Shown here: piece by piece, positions 7,454 through 15,829 of the stretch
Numbering within the stretch: position 1 is the first letter of the stretch
Layout of the letters: the number at the start of each line of letters is the position of its first letter
Assembly (NCBI RefSeq): GCF_937920075.1
Contig: NZ_CALETI010000077.1
Span: forward strand, 1 to 26,450
DNA: 26,450 bases
Source of the DNA: an uncultured Agitococcus sp.
GTDB taxonomy: Bacteria; Pseudomonadota; Gammaproteobacteria; Pseudomonadales; Moraxellaceae
Direction of reading: 5' to 3'
The notes under the pieces: model-generated
Databases searched by the model: none
Told to the model about the DNA's origin: nothing
Seen by the model: the letters and a program-made list of their open reading frames with translations, nothing else
Translations under genes and position numbers: made by a program

Positions 7454-8170
7454 ATGTTGATTATTGGCCATCGCGGCGCACGTGGTGAAGCTCCCGAAAA
7501 TACCCTCAGTGGTTTTAATTATTTAAAATCACTGGGTGTGTTTGCTTTAGAACTTGATATTCATGTTAGTAAAGACCAACAACTTGTTGTCATTCATGAC
7601 TATAGTTTAGAGCGGACAACAACAGGCGTTGGACTCGTTAAAGAGCAGCACGCTGCCGATCTTGCCGCGTTAAATGCTTGTTTTTATTTTAAAGATTGGC
7701 CATACCATGATGGTGTGCCGCTATTAAAAGACGTATTAGCGTTGGTCAACGATTTTGTGCATTTACAGCTTGAAGTCAAAGTCAAAGATGCTGAAGACTA
7801 TGCAATAGTAGGTCGTGAGCTTGCCAAATTGTGGCCACAATTTACCCATCGAATAGTTACTACGTCGTTTAACACCGATTATTTGGCTTATATGCAACAG
7901 CACTATCCACATATTAGTCGTGGTTTATTGGTTGAAAGCAACTTTACAGGCAATATTATTGCTACCGCTCAACAACTAGATTGCCAATTAATTGCCCCTC
8001 ATCATAGTCTATTAAATAAAACGCTCATTGATACGGCTCATCAACAAGGGCTGATGGTGTCAACATGGACGGTTAATGATGCTCAGCGTATGCAAGATTT
8101 AGCCGCAATGGGTTTAGATAGTTTAATTACCGATTATCCGAGTTTGGCTCTTAAAACTTTTATTACCTAA
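7454..8170 (+). CDS. ugpQ: Glycerophosphodiester phosphodiesterase
   Basis: A 238-residue cytoplasmic enzyme of the GDPD TIM-barrel family. It hydrolyses glycerophosphodiesters from phospholipid turnover to glycerol-3-phosphate and an alcohol. The start GHRGARGEAPENT carries the active-site H6 and R7. The metal ligands E33 and D35 lie in LELDIHVSKD, the second catalytic His is H48 in VVIHDYSLERTT, and LQLEVKVK and WTVND complete the barrel. There is no signal peptide, matching the UgpQ rather than the periplasmic GlpQ type. It sits two bases behind the exported-protein gene. A palindrome at 8171-8195 separates it from the convergent sugE gene. The gene symbol reflects family and size. Confidence 0.9.
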   Translation: MLIIGHRGARGEAPENTLSGFNYLKSLGVFALELDIHVSKDQQLVVIHDYSLERTTTGVGLVKEQHAADLAALNACFYFKDWPYHDGVPLLKDVLALVNDFVHLQLEVKVKDAEDYAIVGRELAKLWPQFTHRIVTTSFNTDYLAYMQQHYPHISRGLLVESNFTGNIIATAQQLDCQLIAPHHSLLNKTLIDTAHQQGLMVSTWTVNDAQRMQDLAAMGLDSLITDYPSLALKTFIT

Positions 8171-8195
8171 GATGGGTTTCGTTCCTCAACCCATC
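8171..8195. repeat. Palindromic repeat between convergent ugpQ and sugE
   Basis: GATGGGTT (8171-8178) and AACCCATC (8188-8195) form a hairpin with a nine-base loop TCGTTCCTC. It starts at the base after the ugpQ stop and ends three bases before the sugE stop, so it could serve as a two-way 3' hairpin. Same family as 1254-1287. No U-tract. Confidence 0.7.
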
Positions 8196-8198
8196 CTA

Positions 8199-8519
8199 CT
8201 AATGCCCACTGGTAAACTTTAAGCCTAAAATGCCTGCAACAATCAATAAAATACACAATATGCGGGCAACATCTCGTGGTTCATTAAACAAGATCATGCC
8301 ACACACTGCCGCGCCCACAGCACCGATGCCCGTCCAAATCGCATAACTTGTGCCTAAAGGTAAGGTTTTCTGTGCTAATGCTAAAAAGTACACCGAAGCT
8401 GCCATACCCAATACACAAAACACGGAAGGCCATATTTTCGTAAAACCGTCAGTGTATTTCATGGTCACTGCCCATTGCACTTCTAATAAGCCCGCAATGA
8501 TTAAATAAAGCCAAGCCAT
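8199..8519 (-). CDS. sugE: Guanidinium exporter of the SMR family (SugE/Gdx)
   Basis: A 106-residue inner-membrane protein with four transmembrane helices. Small multidrug resistance proteins of the Gdx subtype export guanidinium in exchange for protons. The essential membrane glutamate is E13 in AGLLEVQWAVTMKYT, and LPLGTSYAIWTGIGAVGA is the subtype signature that separates SugE/Gdx from EmrE-type drug pumps. Its ATG shares one base with the nqrM stop (TGATG), so it is translated as the last member of the apbE-nqrM unit. No guanidine riboswitch precedes it, and there is no room for one. The single gene implies a dual-topology homodimer, as in the family. Confidence 0.88.
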   Translation of the reverse strand: MAWLYLIIAGLLEVQWAVTMKYTDGFTKIWPSVFCVLGMAASVYFLALAQKTLPLGTSYAIWTGIGAVGAAVCGMILFNEPRDVARILCILLIVAGILGLKFTSGH

Positions 8520-8740
8520 CAGTCGTCTCTCATGGCATCTTTAATTAAAGGATTATTCGTTTGTTTACTGGTTTCGCATTTTTGGGTATCACCACCACAA
8601 ACAGGACACTCTTTATCGCCTGTAAAACGATTTAAGCCACCACACGTGCCTTTTAACGGCTCTTTACCCATCAATACACCGACCGCCATTAATAACATCA
8701 TTAACACAATCGCGACTAAACACACGAAAAATAAGCTCAT
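8519..8740 (-). CDS. nqrM: Na+-NQR maturation protein NqrM
   Basis: A 73-residue protein with one N-terminal membrane helix (about residues 3-24) and a cytoplasmic Cys-rich segment. C33, C45, C48 and C55 lie in GTCGGLNRF and KECPVCGGDTQKC, the four-Cys signature of the NqrM (DUF539) family. NqrM is needed for assembly of Na+-NQR, most likely for delivering iron to the Cys site between NqrD and NqrE. Its ATG overlaps the apbE stop by four bases (ATGA) and its stop overlaps the sugE start by one. The order apbE-nqrM behind nqrABCDEF is common in gammaproteobacteria and supports the call. Confidence 0.92.
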   Translation of the reverse strand: MSLFFVCLVAIVLMMLLMAVGVLMGKEPLKGTCGGLNRFTGDKECPVCGGDTQKCETSKQTNNPLIKDAMRDD

Positions 8741-9762
8741 GGCTGTTGCTCCAAATACACTTTAAACGTCGAACTATATTGCTCAGCAAAACCTGTTGGC
8801 GTTTTTAATAAATAATAGACGGCAATTTTTTGTTTTTCTGCAAGTGCTAAACCTTCTTTTGCCCCTAATACATTGAGGGCTGTTGCCCATGCATCTGTAT
8901 AAGCAGCCTTTTGATGATTAAATACAACCGTCGTTGATACAGTTTTATGCTGAATGGGTTTAGCCGTACGGGGGTCAATGGTATGAGAATAACGAACACC
9001 ATCAATTTCGTGATAATTTCTATATGAGCCAGACGTTGAAACCACCGCCTGTTGCTGCCCTAGTTTTAACACTCGCTCAGGTAAACCACTGCCATCGGGC
9101 TTTTCTACGGCAATTTGCCATGTTTGCCCATTGGGTTTTAAGCCTTGTGTTTTTAACGTACCTGCTACCGACAACATATAACTATGAATTTGATATTTGG
9201 CTAAGACTTTCTCTAGTTCATCAACGCCAACACCCTCACCCAACGAGGATAGATTTAAAAAAACATCTTTTTGACGTTGAGCTTGATGAGTTTGTGGATT
9301 TAATAAGACCGATTGCCAACCCACACGTTGTCGCGCATTATCAATTTCGATTGGGCTAGGAATATGACTTGGCACAGCTTGTTTGCCAAACCCCCATAAC
9401 TCCACTAATGCCCCCACGGTGACATCATAAACACCTTGAGTCGCTGCACTGACTGTTAAAGAGGTTTGAATACTATTAAATAACATGGGACTAAGTTGTT
9501 GCCATTGCCTCATAGGACTTTGGTTAAATTGCATTAATTCGGTATCGTTTTGATAGGTCGACAATACTTTATTAGCATGATCTAAACTGGCTTGTAGTTC
9601 TTGTTGCAGTTGTTGCACGCTGACTTGTGCGGGCAAAGCATCAATTTTTACCGCCCAAGGCATACTATAATAAGCAACGCCCGAAAAACTGACAGGCTCT
9701 TTGGCAACGGTTGAACAACTCGCAACACTGATACTGAATAAAGCAATCAACAAACTACGCAT
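8737..9762 (-). CDS. apbE: FAD:protein FMN transferase (lipoprotein)
   Basis: ApbE covalently attaches FMN from FAD to a Thr in target proteins; here the targets are NqrB and NqrC encoded upstream. The 341-residue protein begins with a lipoprotein signal, SISVASC, with the lipidated Cys at residue 16, placing it on the periplasmic face of the membrane. Family features include YDVTVGALVELWGFG, the NLSSLGEGVGVD segment, RVLKLGQQQAVVSTSGSYRN and the metal-binding region TDAWATALNVLGA. A terminator after nqrF and a possible promoter at 9792-9820 suggest that apbE-nqrM-sugE can be expressed separately. The ribosome site is weak. Confidence 0.93.
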   Translation of the reverse strand: MRSLLIALFSISVASCSTVAKEPVSFSGVAYYSMPWAVKIDALPAQVSVQQLQQELQASLDHANKVLSTYQNDTELMQFNQSPMRQWQQLSPMLFNSIQTSLTVSAATQGVYDVTVGALVELWGFGKQAVPSHIPSPIEIDNARQRVGWQSVLLNPQTHQAQRQKDVFLNLSSLGEGVGVDELEKVLAKYQIHSYMLSVAGTLKTQGLKPNGQTWQIAVEKPDGSGLPERVLKLGQQQAVVSTSGSYRNYHEIDGVRYSHTIDPRTAKPIQHKTVSTTVVFNHQKAAYTDAWATALNVLGAKEGLALAEKQKIAVYYLLKTPTGFAEQYSSTFKVYLEQQP

Positions 9763-9791
9763 AACAAATCTAACAAGAAAAATTTTGTCGA

Positions 9792-9820
9792 AGTATCAAA
9801 GGATGTTTAATGAAACTCAA
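9792..9820 (-). promoter_or_regulatory. Candidate sigma70 promoter for apbE-nqrM-sugE
   Basis: On the minus strand, TTGAGT (9820-9815), a 17-base spacer and GATACT (9797-9792) lie between the nqrF terminator and the apbE start. Four of six bases match in each box, so support is moderate. Confidence 0.35.
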
Positions 9821-9837
9821 GACTAAATTTGTTGTAA

Positions 9838-9869
9838 AAAATAAAGGCGCATTTCTGCGCCTTTATTTT
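9838..9869 (-). terminator. Rho-independent terminator of nqrABCDEF
   Basis: Perfect 13-bp stem, with plus-strand arms AAAATAAAGGCGC (9838-9850) and GCGCCTTTATTTT (9857-9869) and a six-base loop. In the minus-strand transcript the stem is followed at once by a run of U (complement of the A-run at 9836-9841). It begins 12 bases after the nqrF stop. Confidence 0.88.
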
Positions 9870-9881
9870 GAGAAACTCAGT

Positions 9882-11120
9882 TTAACCACCAAAATCATCC
9901 AACATGATATTTTCGCGGTCAACACCTAAGTCTAATAACATTTTAATCACCGCTGCGTTCATCATCGGTGGGCCACACATATAAAACTCACAATCTTCAG
10001 GAGCTTGGTGGTTTTTTAGGTAATTTTCATACAGAACGTTATGAATAAAACCCGTGTAACCTGTCCAATTATCTTCAGGTTGTGGTTCAGATAAAGCCAA
10101 ATGCCATTCAAAATTAGGATTATCTTTGGCTAATTGATCGTATTCATCAGCATAAAAGGTTTCACGCAATGAACGCGCACCATACCAAAAACTGACTTTA
10201 CGGTCGGTTTTGATGCGTTTTAATTGGTCAAAAATATGTGAACGCATCGGTGCCATACCTGCACCACCACCAATAAACACCATCTCGGCTTTAGTTTCTT
10301 TGGCAAAAAATTCACCAAAAGGCCCAAACACAGTAACTTTGTCACCTTTCTTTAAGTTAAACACCCAAGACGACATTTTACCTGCTGGTACTTCATGGAG
10401 TTGACGTAAAGGTGGTGTGGCAATCCGAATATTAAACTTTAATAAACCTTTTTCTTCGGGGTAATTGGCCATTGAGTAAGCACGAATCGTAGGTTCAGTG
10501 GTTTTGGCTTTAACATCAAATAGCTTAAACTTGTCCCAATCACCACGATATTGCTCTTCAATATCAAAGTCTTTATAGCTATTTTCGTAGGCTGGTGCTT
10601 CAAGCTGCATATAACCACCTGCGCGGAAATGCACATCTTCACCCTCGGGTAATTTTAATACCAACTCTTTAATAAAGGTCGCCACGTTATCGTTAGAAAT
10701 AACTTCACATTCCCAACGTTTAACGCCAAAAAACTCTTCATCTAATTCGATTTCGAGGTTCTGTTTAACCGCTAATTGACAACCTAAACGCCAGCCTTCA
10801 CGAATTTCGCCTTTGGTAAAGTGTGGCTCTTCGGTTGGTAAAATATCGCCCCCACCAGCTTTAACTTTGACTTTACATTGACCACACGTACCACCGCCAC
10901 CACAGGCAGACGACAAAAATAGTTTTTGCTCAGCTAAACATTGTAATAATTTACCGCCGCTTGGCACTTCTAAACGTTTTTCGGGGTCGTGGTTAATATC
11001 AATAGTGACTGTGCCTTCGGAGACTAATTTGGAGCGTGCTGCTAAAATAAAAGCCACCAACACCAATACCGTCACCGTAAACATGACCATACTGAGGATA
11101 ATAACTGCCTCTTGAGACAT
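9882..11120 (-). CDS. nqrF: Na+-NQR subunit F, NADH dehydrogenase
   Basis: NqrF is the electron-entry subunit of the sodium-pumping NADH:quinone oxidoreductase: it oxidises NADH through FAD and a 2Fe-2S cluster. The 412-residue protein has an N-terminal membrane anchor (about 5-27) and a ferredoxin domain with cluster ligands C73, C79, C82 and C114. A ferredoxin-reductase module follows, with the FAD motif RAYSMANY, the NADH motif FIGGGAGMAPMR and YMCGPPMM. It ends in the conserved DDFGG. A strong AAGGAG site precedes the ATG, ten bases after the nqrE stop. It is the last gene before the terminator at 9838-9869. Confidence 0.98.
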   Translation of the reverse strand: MSQEAVIILSMVMFTVTVLVLVAFILAARSKLVSEGTVTIDINHDPEKRLEVPSGGKLLQCLAEQKLFLSSACGGGGTCGQCKVKVKAGGGDILPTEEPHFTKGEIREGWRLGCQLAVKQNLEIELDEEFFGVKRWECEVISNDNVATFIKELVLKLPEGEDVHFRAGGYMQLEAPAYENSYKDFDIEEQYRGDWDKFKLFDVKAKTTEPTIRAYSMANYPEEKGLLKFNIRIATPPLRQLHEVPAGKMSSWVFNLKKGDKVTVFGPFGEFFAKETKAEMVFIGGGAGMAPMRSHIFDQLKRIKTDRKVSFWYGARSLRETFYADEYDQLAKDNPNFEWHLALSEPQPEDNWTGYTGFIHNVLYENYLKNHQAPEDCEFYMCGPPMMNAAVIKMLLDLGVDRENIMLDDFGG

Positions 11121-11130
11121 TTCCCTCTCC

Positions 11131-11748
11131 TTATAATTTAATGCCAGAGAAGGACATAAAGCCTAAAGCCATCAGTCCTGCCGAAATAAAAGTAATCCCT
11201 AAGCCCTGTAAGCCTGCTGGCACATCGCTGTATTTTAATTTTTCGCGTACAGCGGCAATCAACACAATCGCCAATGCCCAGCCACCACCAGAACCTAAAC
11301 CATAAACCACACTTTCGCTAAAGTTGTAGTCACGTTGCTGCATAAATAATGCACCACCCAATACAGCACAATTAACGGTAATTAGTGGCAAATAAATTCC
11401 TAATGCGTTATATAATGAGGGTAAATATTTATCACAAGCCATTTCAATCACTTGCACAAGTGCAGCAACAGTACAGATATAACTCATTAAACTTAAAAAG
11501 GACAAATCAACAGATGATGCGCCTTGCATACCTGTCCATTCTAATGCACCTTCTTTGAGTAAATATTGCCACAATAAATTGTTAGCAGGTACGGTCAAAG
11601 TTTGAACAAAAACAACGGCAATACCTAAAGAAATCGCGGTTTGGATTTTTTTGGAAATTGCTAAAAAGGTACACATACCCAAGAAGAAAGACAGTGCCAT
11701 GTTTTCAATAAACACTGCCTTAGTAAATAAACTCAAATAATGTTCCAT
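11131..11748 (-). CDS. nqrE: Na+-NQR subunit E
   Basis: A 205-residue integral membrane subunit with six predicted helices, related to RnfA. With NqrD it forms the pseudo-symmetric core that binds an iron centre between the two chains and takes part in sodium translocation. The ligand cysteines are seen as C26 (FFLGMCTFLA) and C127 (LITVNCAVLGGALF). The conserved signature SVVYGLGSGGGWALAIVLIAAVREKL is typical. A clear AAGGAG stands before the ATG, and spacing to nqrD is 11 bases. Confidence 0.97.
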   Translation of the reverse strand: MEHYLSLFTKAVFIENMALSFFLGMCTFLAISKKIQTAISLGIAVVFVQTLTVPANNLLWQYLLKEGALEWTGMQGASSVDLSFLSLMSYICTVAALVQVIEMACDKYLPSLYNALGIYLPLITVNCAVLGGALFMQQRDYNFSESVVYGLGSGGGWALAIVLIAAVREKLKYSDVPAGLQGLGITFISAGLMALGFMSFSGIKL

Positions 11749-11759
11749 CTACTTGCTCC

Positions 11760-12431
11760 TTAATGGTGAGTTTGTGCTTTGCTATGGGGAGCAATTTTAA
11801 ATTCGGTTTTTTCTTGTTGGTCAGTTTTCCATGAGCGTAATGCCCAAATGGTTAAGCCAATTAAAAAGAACGCTGAAGGAGGCAACAACAACAAGCCATT
11901 GGGAATGTACCAACCACCATTATTCACTGTTTGCATGATGGTAAAACCAAACACTGTTCCCGAACCAAATAACTCACGGAAGAACGCCAACAACATTAAT
12001 AACGCTGAATAACCTAAACCATTACCAAAGCCATCGACAAAACTAATTACAGGTGGATTTTTCATGGCAAAGGCTTCTAAACGCCCCATAACAATACAGT
12101 TGGTGATAATCAAACCGACAAATACCGACATTTGTTTGGCAATTTCTGGCACAAAGGCTTGCAGTAATTGGTCAACAATAATCACTAATGTCGCTACAAC
12201 CACCATTTGCACAATAATACGAATCGAACTGGGAATCACGTTACGAATCATACTGATAAAAAAGTTGGAAAATGCCGTCACTAACGTCAAACCAATTGAC
12301 ATCGCTAAAGCATTTTTCATGGTGCTAGTCACAGCCAACGCCGAACAAATACCCAACACCTGAAAAATCACAGGGTTAGTATTTAAAATCGGGCCTAATA
12401 ATATTTCTTTGGTACTTTGTTGTTCGGCCAT
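11760..12431 (-). CDS. nqrD: Na+-NQR subunit D
   Basis: A 223-residue membrane subunit with six predicted helices, related to RnfE and partner of NqrE. C29 (LGICSALAVT) and C112 (IITNCIVMGRLEAFA) fall at the same residue numbers as the iron-site cysteines of the V. cholerae protein. DGFGNGLGYSALLMLLAFFRELFGSG is the family core. The C-terminal tail, rich in Lys, Gln and His, runs slightly longer than in Vibrio. Its ATG lies one base after the nqrC stop. Confidence 0.97.
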   Translation of the reverse strand: MAEQQSTKEILLGPILNTNPVIFQVLGICSALAVTSTMKNALAMSIGLTLVTAFSNFFISMIRNVIPSSIRIIVQMVVVATLVIIVDQLLQAFVPEIAKQMSVFVGLIITNCIVMGRLEAFAMKNPPVISFVDGFGNGLGYSALLMLLAFFRELFGSGTVFGFTIMQTVNNGGWYIPNGLLLLPPSAFFLIGLTIWALRSWKTDQQEKTEFKIAPHSKAQTHH

Positions 12432-12432
12432 G

Positions 12433-13218
12433 TTAAATACCCCCTTCGCGTACTTTGCTCAAGAATTTTTTATAGCCCAAATCACCCATCCAAAATTGGA
12501 CAAGGTTGGTTACACCATTACTGGTTAAGGTTGCACCTGATAACCCGTCTACTTGATGAATAGCATCAGGTTTGGCTGGGTCAACATTACCTTTAATAAT
12601 TTTGAAATGGGTTTGACCATCAGCACTGTAAACTTGTTTATTAATCCACAAAGCTTTCCATTTGGGATTATCGACCTCACCACCCAAACCTGGTGTTTCG
12701 GCATGTTCAACAAAGGTCACTCCCATAATAGTATTAGCATCATTTTTTAACACTAAATAACCATATAAAGTTGACCATAAACCATAACCAGAAACAGGTA
12801 GCACCATTTTTTCGATTTTACCTGCGGCATCACGTACCACATAAATATCGGCTTCTTTAGCACGGCGGCGTAAACCTGCAATATCTTGCTCAGCCGTTAA
12901 TGCCATCGACAAACTGCTATTTTTGAGTGCCTTACGTTGGTCGTAAGGGTCATCAAGTTTGACTTCTCTAAATTCACCTGTATCTAAATTAACCAAATAA
13001 CGTTGAAATTTAGCAAATTCTTGATTGACGCGGGCTTTGTCTCCCTCACCTTCGGGCAGAACTTGTGCTGCGGCCAAAATTTTACGTTGTTTTTCAAGTG
13101 CCTTATTTTCATCTTGAATCGGCTTTAATAAAGTCACTGCTGCTGCTAAAGCAATCGAACACACCACCGACAAGACACTGGCAACAACGAGTGTTTTTCC
13201 TGTAGATTCTTTAGACAT
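12433..13218 (-). CDS. nqrC: Na+-NQR subunit C, covalent flavoprotein
   Basis: NqrC carries a covalently bound FMN on the periplasmic side, in the electron path from NqrF to NqrB. The product is 261 residues with one N-terminal membrane helix (about 8-30). The FMN attachment motif DGLSGATLTS near the C-terminus gives T230 as the acceptor, the target of ApbE. I chose the ATG at 13218: a GGAGGG site sits nine bases upstream, and it overlaps the nqrB stop by eight bases. The open frame runs 16 codons further upstream (to 13266) but without a ribosome site and inside nqrB. Confidence 0.96.
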   Translation of the reverse strand: MSKESTGKTLVVASVLSVVCSIALAAAVTLLKPIQDENKALEKQRKILAAAQVLPEGEGDKARVNQEFAKFQRYLVNLDTGEFREVKLDDPYDQRKALKNSSLSMALTAEQDIAGLRRRAKEADIYVVRDAAGKIEKMVLPVSGYGLWSTLYGYLVLKNDANTIMGVTFVEHAETPGLGGEVDNPKWKALWINKQVYSADGQTHFKIIKGNVDPAKPDAIHQVDGLSGATLTSNGVTNLVQFWMGDLGYKKFLSKVREGGI

Positions 13219-14488
13219 TGCGTAATGCCCTCCGTTTGATGTTGGCTTGCATAACAAAGTAATCAATCAGTGGCGCACATAAATTAGCAAATAAAATCGC
13301 CAACATCATGCCTTCTGGATAGGCAGGATTAACCACTCGAACTAAGACCACCATTACACCAATGACAATACCAAACACTAAACGGCCAGTATTGGTCATT
13401 GCGGCTGAAACGGGGTCGGTTGCCATAAACACCATACCAAAGGCAAAACCACCCAACACCAAATGCCAATGCCACGGCATGGCAAACATCGGATTGGTAT
13501 CTGAACCGACTTGATTAAAGATAAAGGACATGGTAGCCATGCCAATCATCACCCCTGCCATAATCCGCCATGAAGCGACACGGGCAATTAATAAAATTGC
13601 TGCACCAATCAGAATGGCTAAAGTAGAGGTTTCACCCACAGAGCCAGCTTCAAAACCGACAAAGGCATCCCACCATGATAAAGGTTGTAAGCCAGTTGCG
13701 GTCATGTGTTGTACACCTGTATAAGCGGCTAATTTAGCTTGACCTAAAGCCGTTGCCCCTGAGAAGCCATCAACACCCAATTTCCAAAATTCTTTATCAA
13801 TCGCTGTCCAAACGGTATCACCAGACATATAAGCAGGATAGGCAAAGAATAAGAACGCACGCCCCGCTAAGGCTGGGTTAATAAAGTTTTTGCCTGTACC
13901 ACCAAACACTTCTTTACCAATCACTACACCAAAGCTAATGCCTAAAGCCACTTGCCATAAAGGCACAGTGGGCGGACAAACTAAGGCGAATAACACTGAG
14001 GTCACAAAAAAGCCTTCGTTAACTTCATGACCACGTTTAATGGCAAATAAAACTTCCCAAAAACCACCCACAATAAAGGTCACGGCATAAATTGGCACAA
14101 ACCACGTTGCCCCATACACCAAACAATCCCACCAAGAATTGGCATCAAAACCTGCCAATAAGGCAATCAACCAATGACGCCAACCATCAATCGCCAATTC
14201 TGGGCTCACGGCTGGGTTATGTTGCATGGCATAAGCCAACGTACCTAAAGCTTGGTTACCCACATTCCACATACCAAAAAACATGGCAGGGAAAGTAGCC
14301 ATCCATACTAAAATCATAATTCGCTTTAAATCTACCGAATCACGAACATGAGAGCCTGCATGAGTGACATTAGGAGGACTATATAAAAAGGTATCAATCG
14401 CTTCATATAAGGGATACCATTTTTCATAGCGACCACCTTTTTCAAAGTGGGGAGCCATTGCATCTAATTTATTTCGCATCCATTTCAT
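13211..14488 (-). CDS. nqrB: Na+-NQR subunit B, flavin-carrying membrane subunit
   Basis: NqrB (425 residues) is the large membrane subunit, related to RnfD. It holds a covalent FMN and riboflavin, forms the main sodium channel and contributes to the quinone site. The flavinylation motif DGFSGATALG places the FMN on T246. GGFWEVLFA near residue 141 corresponds to the glycine-rich stretch linked to quinone and inhibitor binding in Vibrio. Several hydrophobic helices follow, and GKNFINPALAGRAF is a family signature. It starts six bases after the nqrA stop and its end overlaps the nqrC start, so translation is likely coupled along the operon. Confidence 0.98.
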   Translation of the reverse strand: MKWMRNKLDAMAPHFEKGGRYEKWYPLYEAIDTFLYSPPNVTHAGSHVRDSVDLKRIMILVWMATFPAMFFGMWNVGNQALGTLAYAMQHNPAVSPELAIDGWRHWLIALLAGFDANSWWDCLVYGATWFVPIYAVTFIVGGFWEVLFAIKRGHEVNEGFFVTSVLFALVCPPTVPLWQVALGISFGVVIGKEVFGGTGKNFINPALAGRAFLFFAYPAYMSGDTVWTAIDKEFWKLGVDGFSGATALGQAKLAAYTGVQHMTATGLQPLSWWDAFVGFEAGSVGETSTLAILIGAAILLIARVASWRIMAGVMIGMATMSFIFNQVGSDTNPMFAMPWHWHLVLGGFAFGMVFMATDPVSAAMTNTGRLVFGIVIGVMVVLVRVVNPAYPEGMMLAILFANLCAPLIDYFVMQANIKRRALRNV

Positions 14489-14494
14489 AATTGT

Positions 14495-15829
14495 TTAGCC
14501 CTCTTTCTCAATGCGGTCTAAAACATCACGGAGGATGGGACCATATTCATATTTACCTGGACAAACAAAAGTACATAATGCTAAATCTTCTTCGTCCAGC
14601 TCTAAGCAGCCTAAAGACTGTGCCATATCGGTATCACCTACCAATAAGTAGCGCAATAGCTGCGTTGGCAAAATATCTAAAGGCATAATATCTTCATAAA
14701 CTCCAACAGGCACCATGGCTCGCGGTCTACCATTACTGCTCGTGGTCATGTTGAATTTTTTGCCCAACCAGCGACCAAGATAAACACCCAATGCAGAAAA
14801 ACGATGACTACCTAATTTCATGTAGTGCAACATTTCACGCTCTTTGGCTTCTGGAATCACCGATACTTGCAAATGATAACGGCCTAAATATGCCTCTACC
14901 CCTTGCGCATGACGTCCTGACAACACCGAACCCGAAATAATACGATTATCGCTGCCAGATAACTCACCTGTGGTCATGTCTAATAACGATGCACCAACAA
15001 TAGTTTTGGCTAAACGTGGTTGTTTAACGCTGGCACCAGCCAAGGCAATGATACGTGTGCTATCTAACTCGCCTGTGGCGAATAATTTACCAATCGCAAT
15101 CACATCTTGATAATTGAGATGCCAAACTACACGACTTGCAGACGCAGGATGCAAAAAGTGAATATGAGTGCCGACTAAACCCGCAGGATGTACACCACCA
15201 AATTCATGGGCATTAAATTTACCTGTCGAGAATTGCGCTTTTTCGGCCTTACAAACATAAATTTTGTCGGCTAGCTTGGACACTAAAGCCAAACCATCTT
15301 CAAAGACTTCTTGTTGTTGTTTTATGACAACTTCTGGGTCAGCCGCTAAAGGATTGGTATCCATTGCATTAACAAAAATTGCACTGGGCGTTGTTGTGGG
15401 GTCTGGTATTTTACTAAATGGACGAGTACGAATCGCTGTCCACAAACCTGATGCCACTAACTGCTCAATCACTCCATCACGGTTTAGATTGGCTAATTGA
15501 TCCCGATTATATTGTCTAAAAGTAATTTGCTCGCTGCTATTACTTTCACAATCAATCACTAAAGACTGAAATACACGCTTTGCACCACGATTAATTGCTC
15601 TAACCCGACCTGTCACAGGTGCGGTAAAAATCACTTGGGGATTTTTTTTATCGGCAAATAATGGCTGTCCTTTCACCACACGATCACCTTCGGCCACTTT
15701 CATGGTGGGTTTCATACCCATATAATCTGCACCTAAAATAGCCACAGACCGTACCGAAGACATATCGCTGATTTGTTGTGACGGTGCGCCAGTAATTGGA
15801 ATATCCAAACCTCGTTTTATTTTGACCAT
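14495..15829 (-). CDS. nqrA: Na+-NQR subunit A
   Basis: NqrA is the soluble 444-residue cytoplasmic subunit, related to RnfC. Family features include the N-terminal KRGLDIPITGAP, the Gly-rich lipoyl-like region FTAPVTGRVRAINRG, VGTHIHFLHPAS and the C-terminal ELDEEDLALCTFVCPGKYEYGPILR. It is the first gene of the nqr operon. The ATG at 15829 fits the family start, but the sequence before it (AGTAGTGCAAG) is a poor ribosome site. A 44-codon ORF in the leader overlaps this ATG by 13 bases, so translation may be coupled to it. A -10-like TATAAT lies about 200 bases upstream. Confidence 0.97.
   Translation of the reverse strand: MVKIKRGLDIPITGAPSQQISDMSSVRSVAILGADYMGMKPTMKVAEGDRVVKGQPLFADKKNPQVIFTAPVTGRVRAINRGAKRVFQSLVIDCESNSSEQITFRQYNRDQLANLNRDGVIEQLVASGLWTAIRTRPFSKIPDPTTTPSAIFVNAMDTNPLAADPEVVIKQQQEVFEDGLALVSKLADKIYVCKAEKAQFSTGKFNAHEFGGVHPAGLVGTHIHFLHPASASRVVWHLNYQDVIAIGKLFATGELDSTRIIALAGASVKQPRLAKTIVGASLLDMTTGELSGSDNRIISGSVLSGRHAQGVEAYLGRYHLQVSVIPEAKEREMLHYMKLGSHRFSALGVYLGRWLGKKFNMTTSSNGRPRAMVPVGVYEDIMPLDILPTQLLRYLLVGDTDMAQSLGCLELDEEDLALCTFVCPGKYEYGPILRDVLDRIEKEG

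Noticed and set aside
8520..8740. Guanidine riboswitch controlling sugE
   Set aside because: The whole upstream region is coding (nqrM) and overlaps the sugE start, so no aptamer can be placed there.
9024..9359. 111-codon plus-strand ORF opposite apbE
   Set aside because: Antisense frame of a well-supported apbE, with no recognisable domain or start signal.
12064..12363. 99-codon plus-strand ORF opposite nqrD
   Set aside because: It is a shadow of nqrD, rich in Thr and Ile with no ribosome site, and the nqrD frame is fully explained by its family.
13219..13266. Upstream extension of nqrC to 13266
   Set aside because: It lies inside nqrB without a ribosome site; the ATG at 13218 has GGAGGG at proper spacing and matches the family start.
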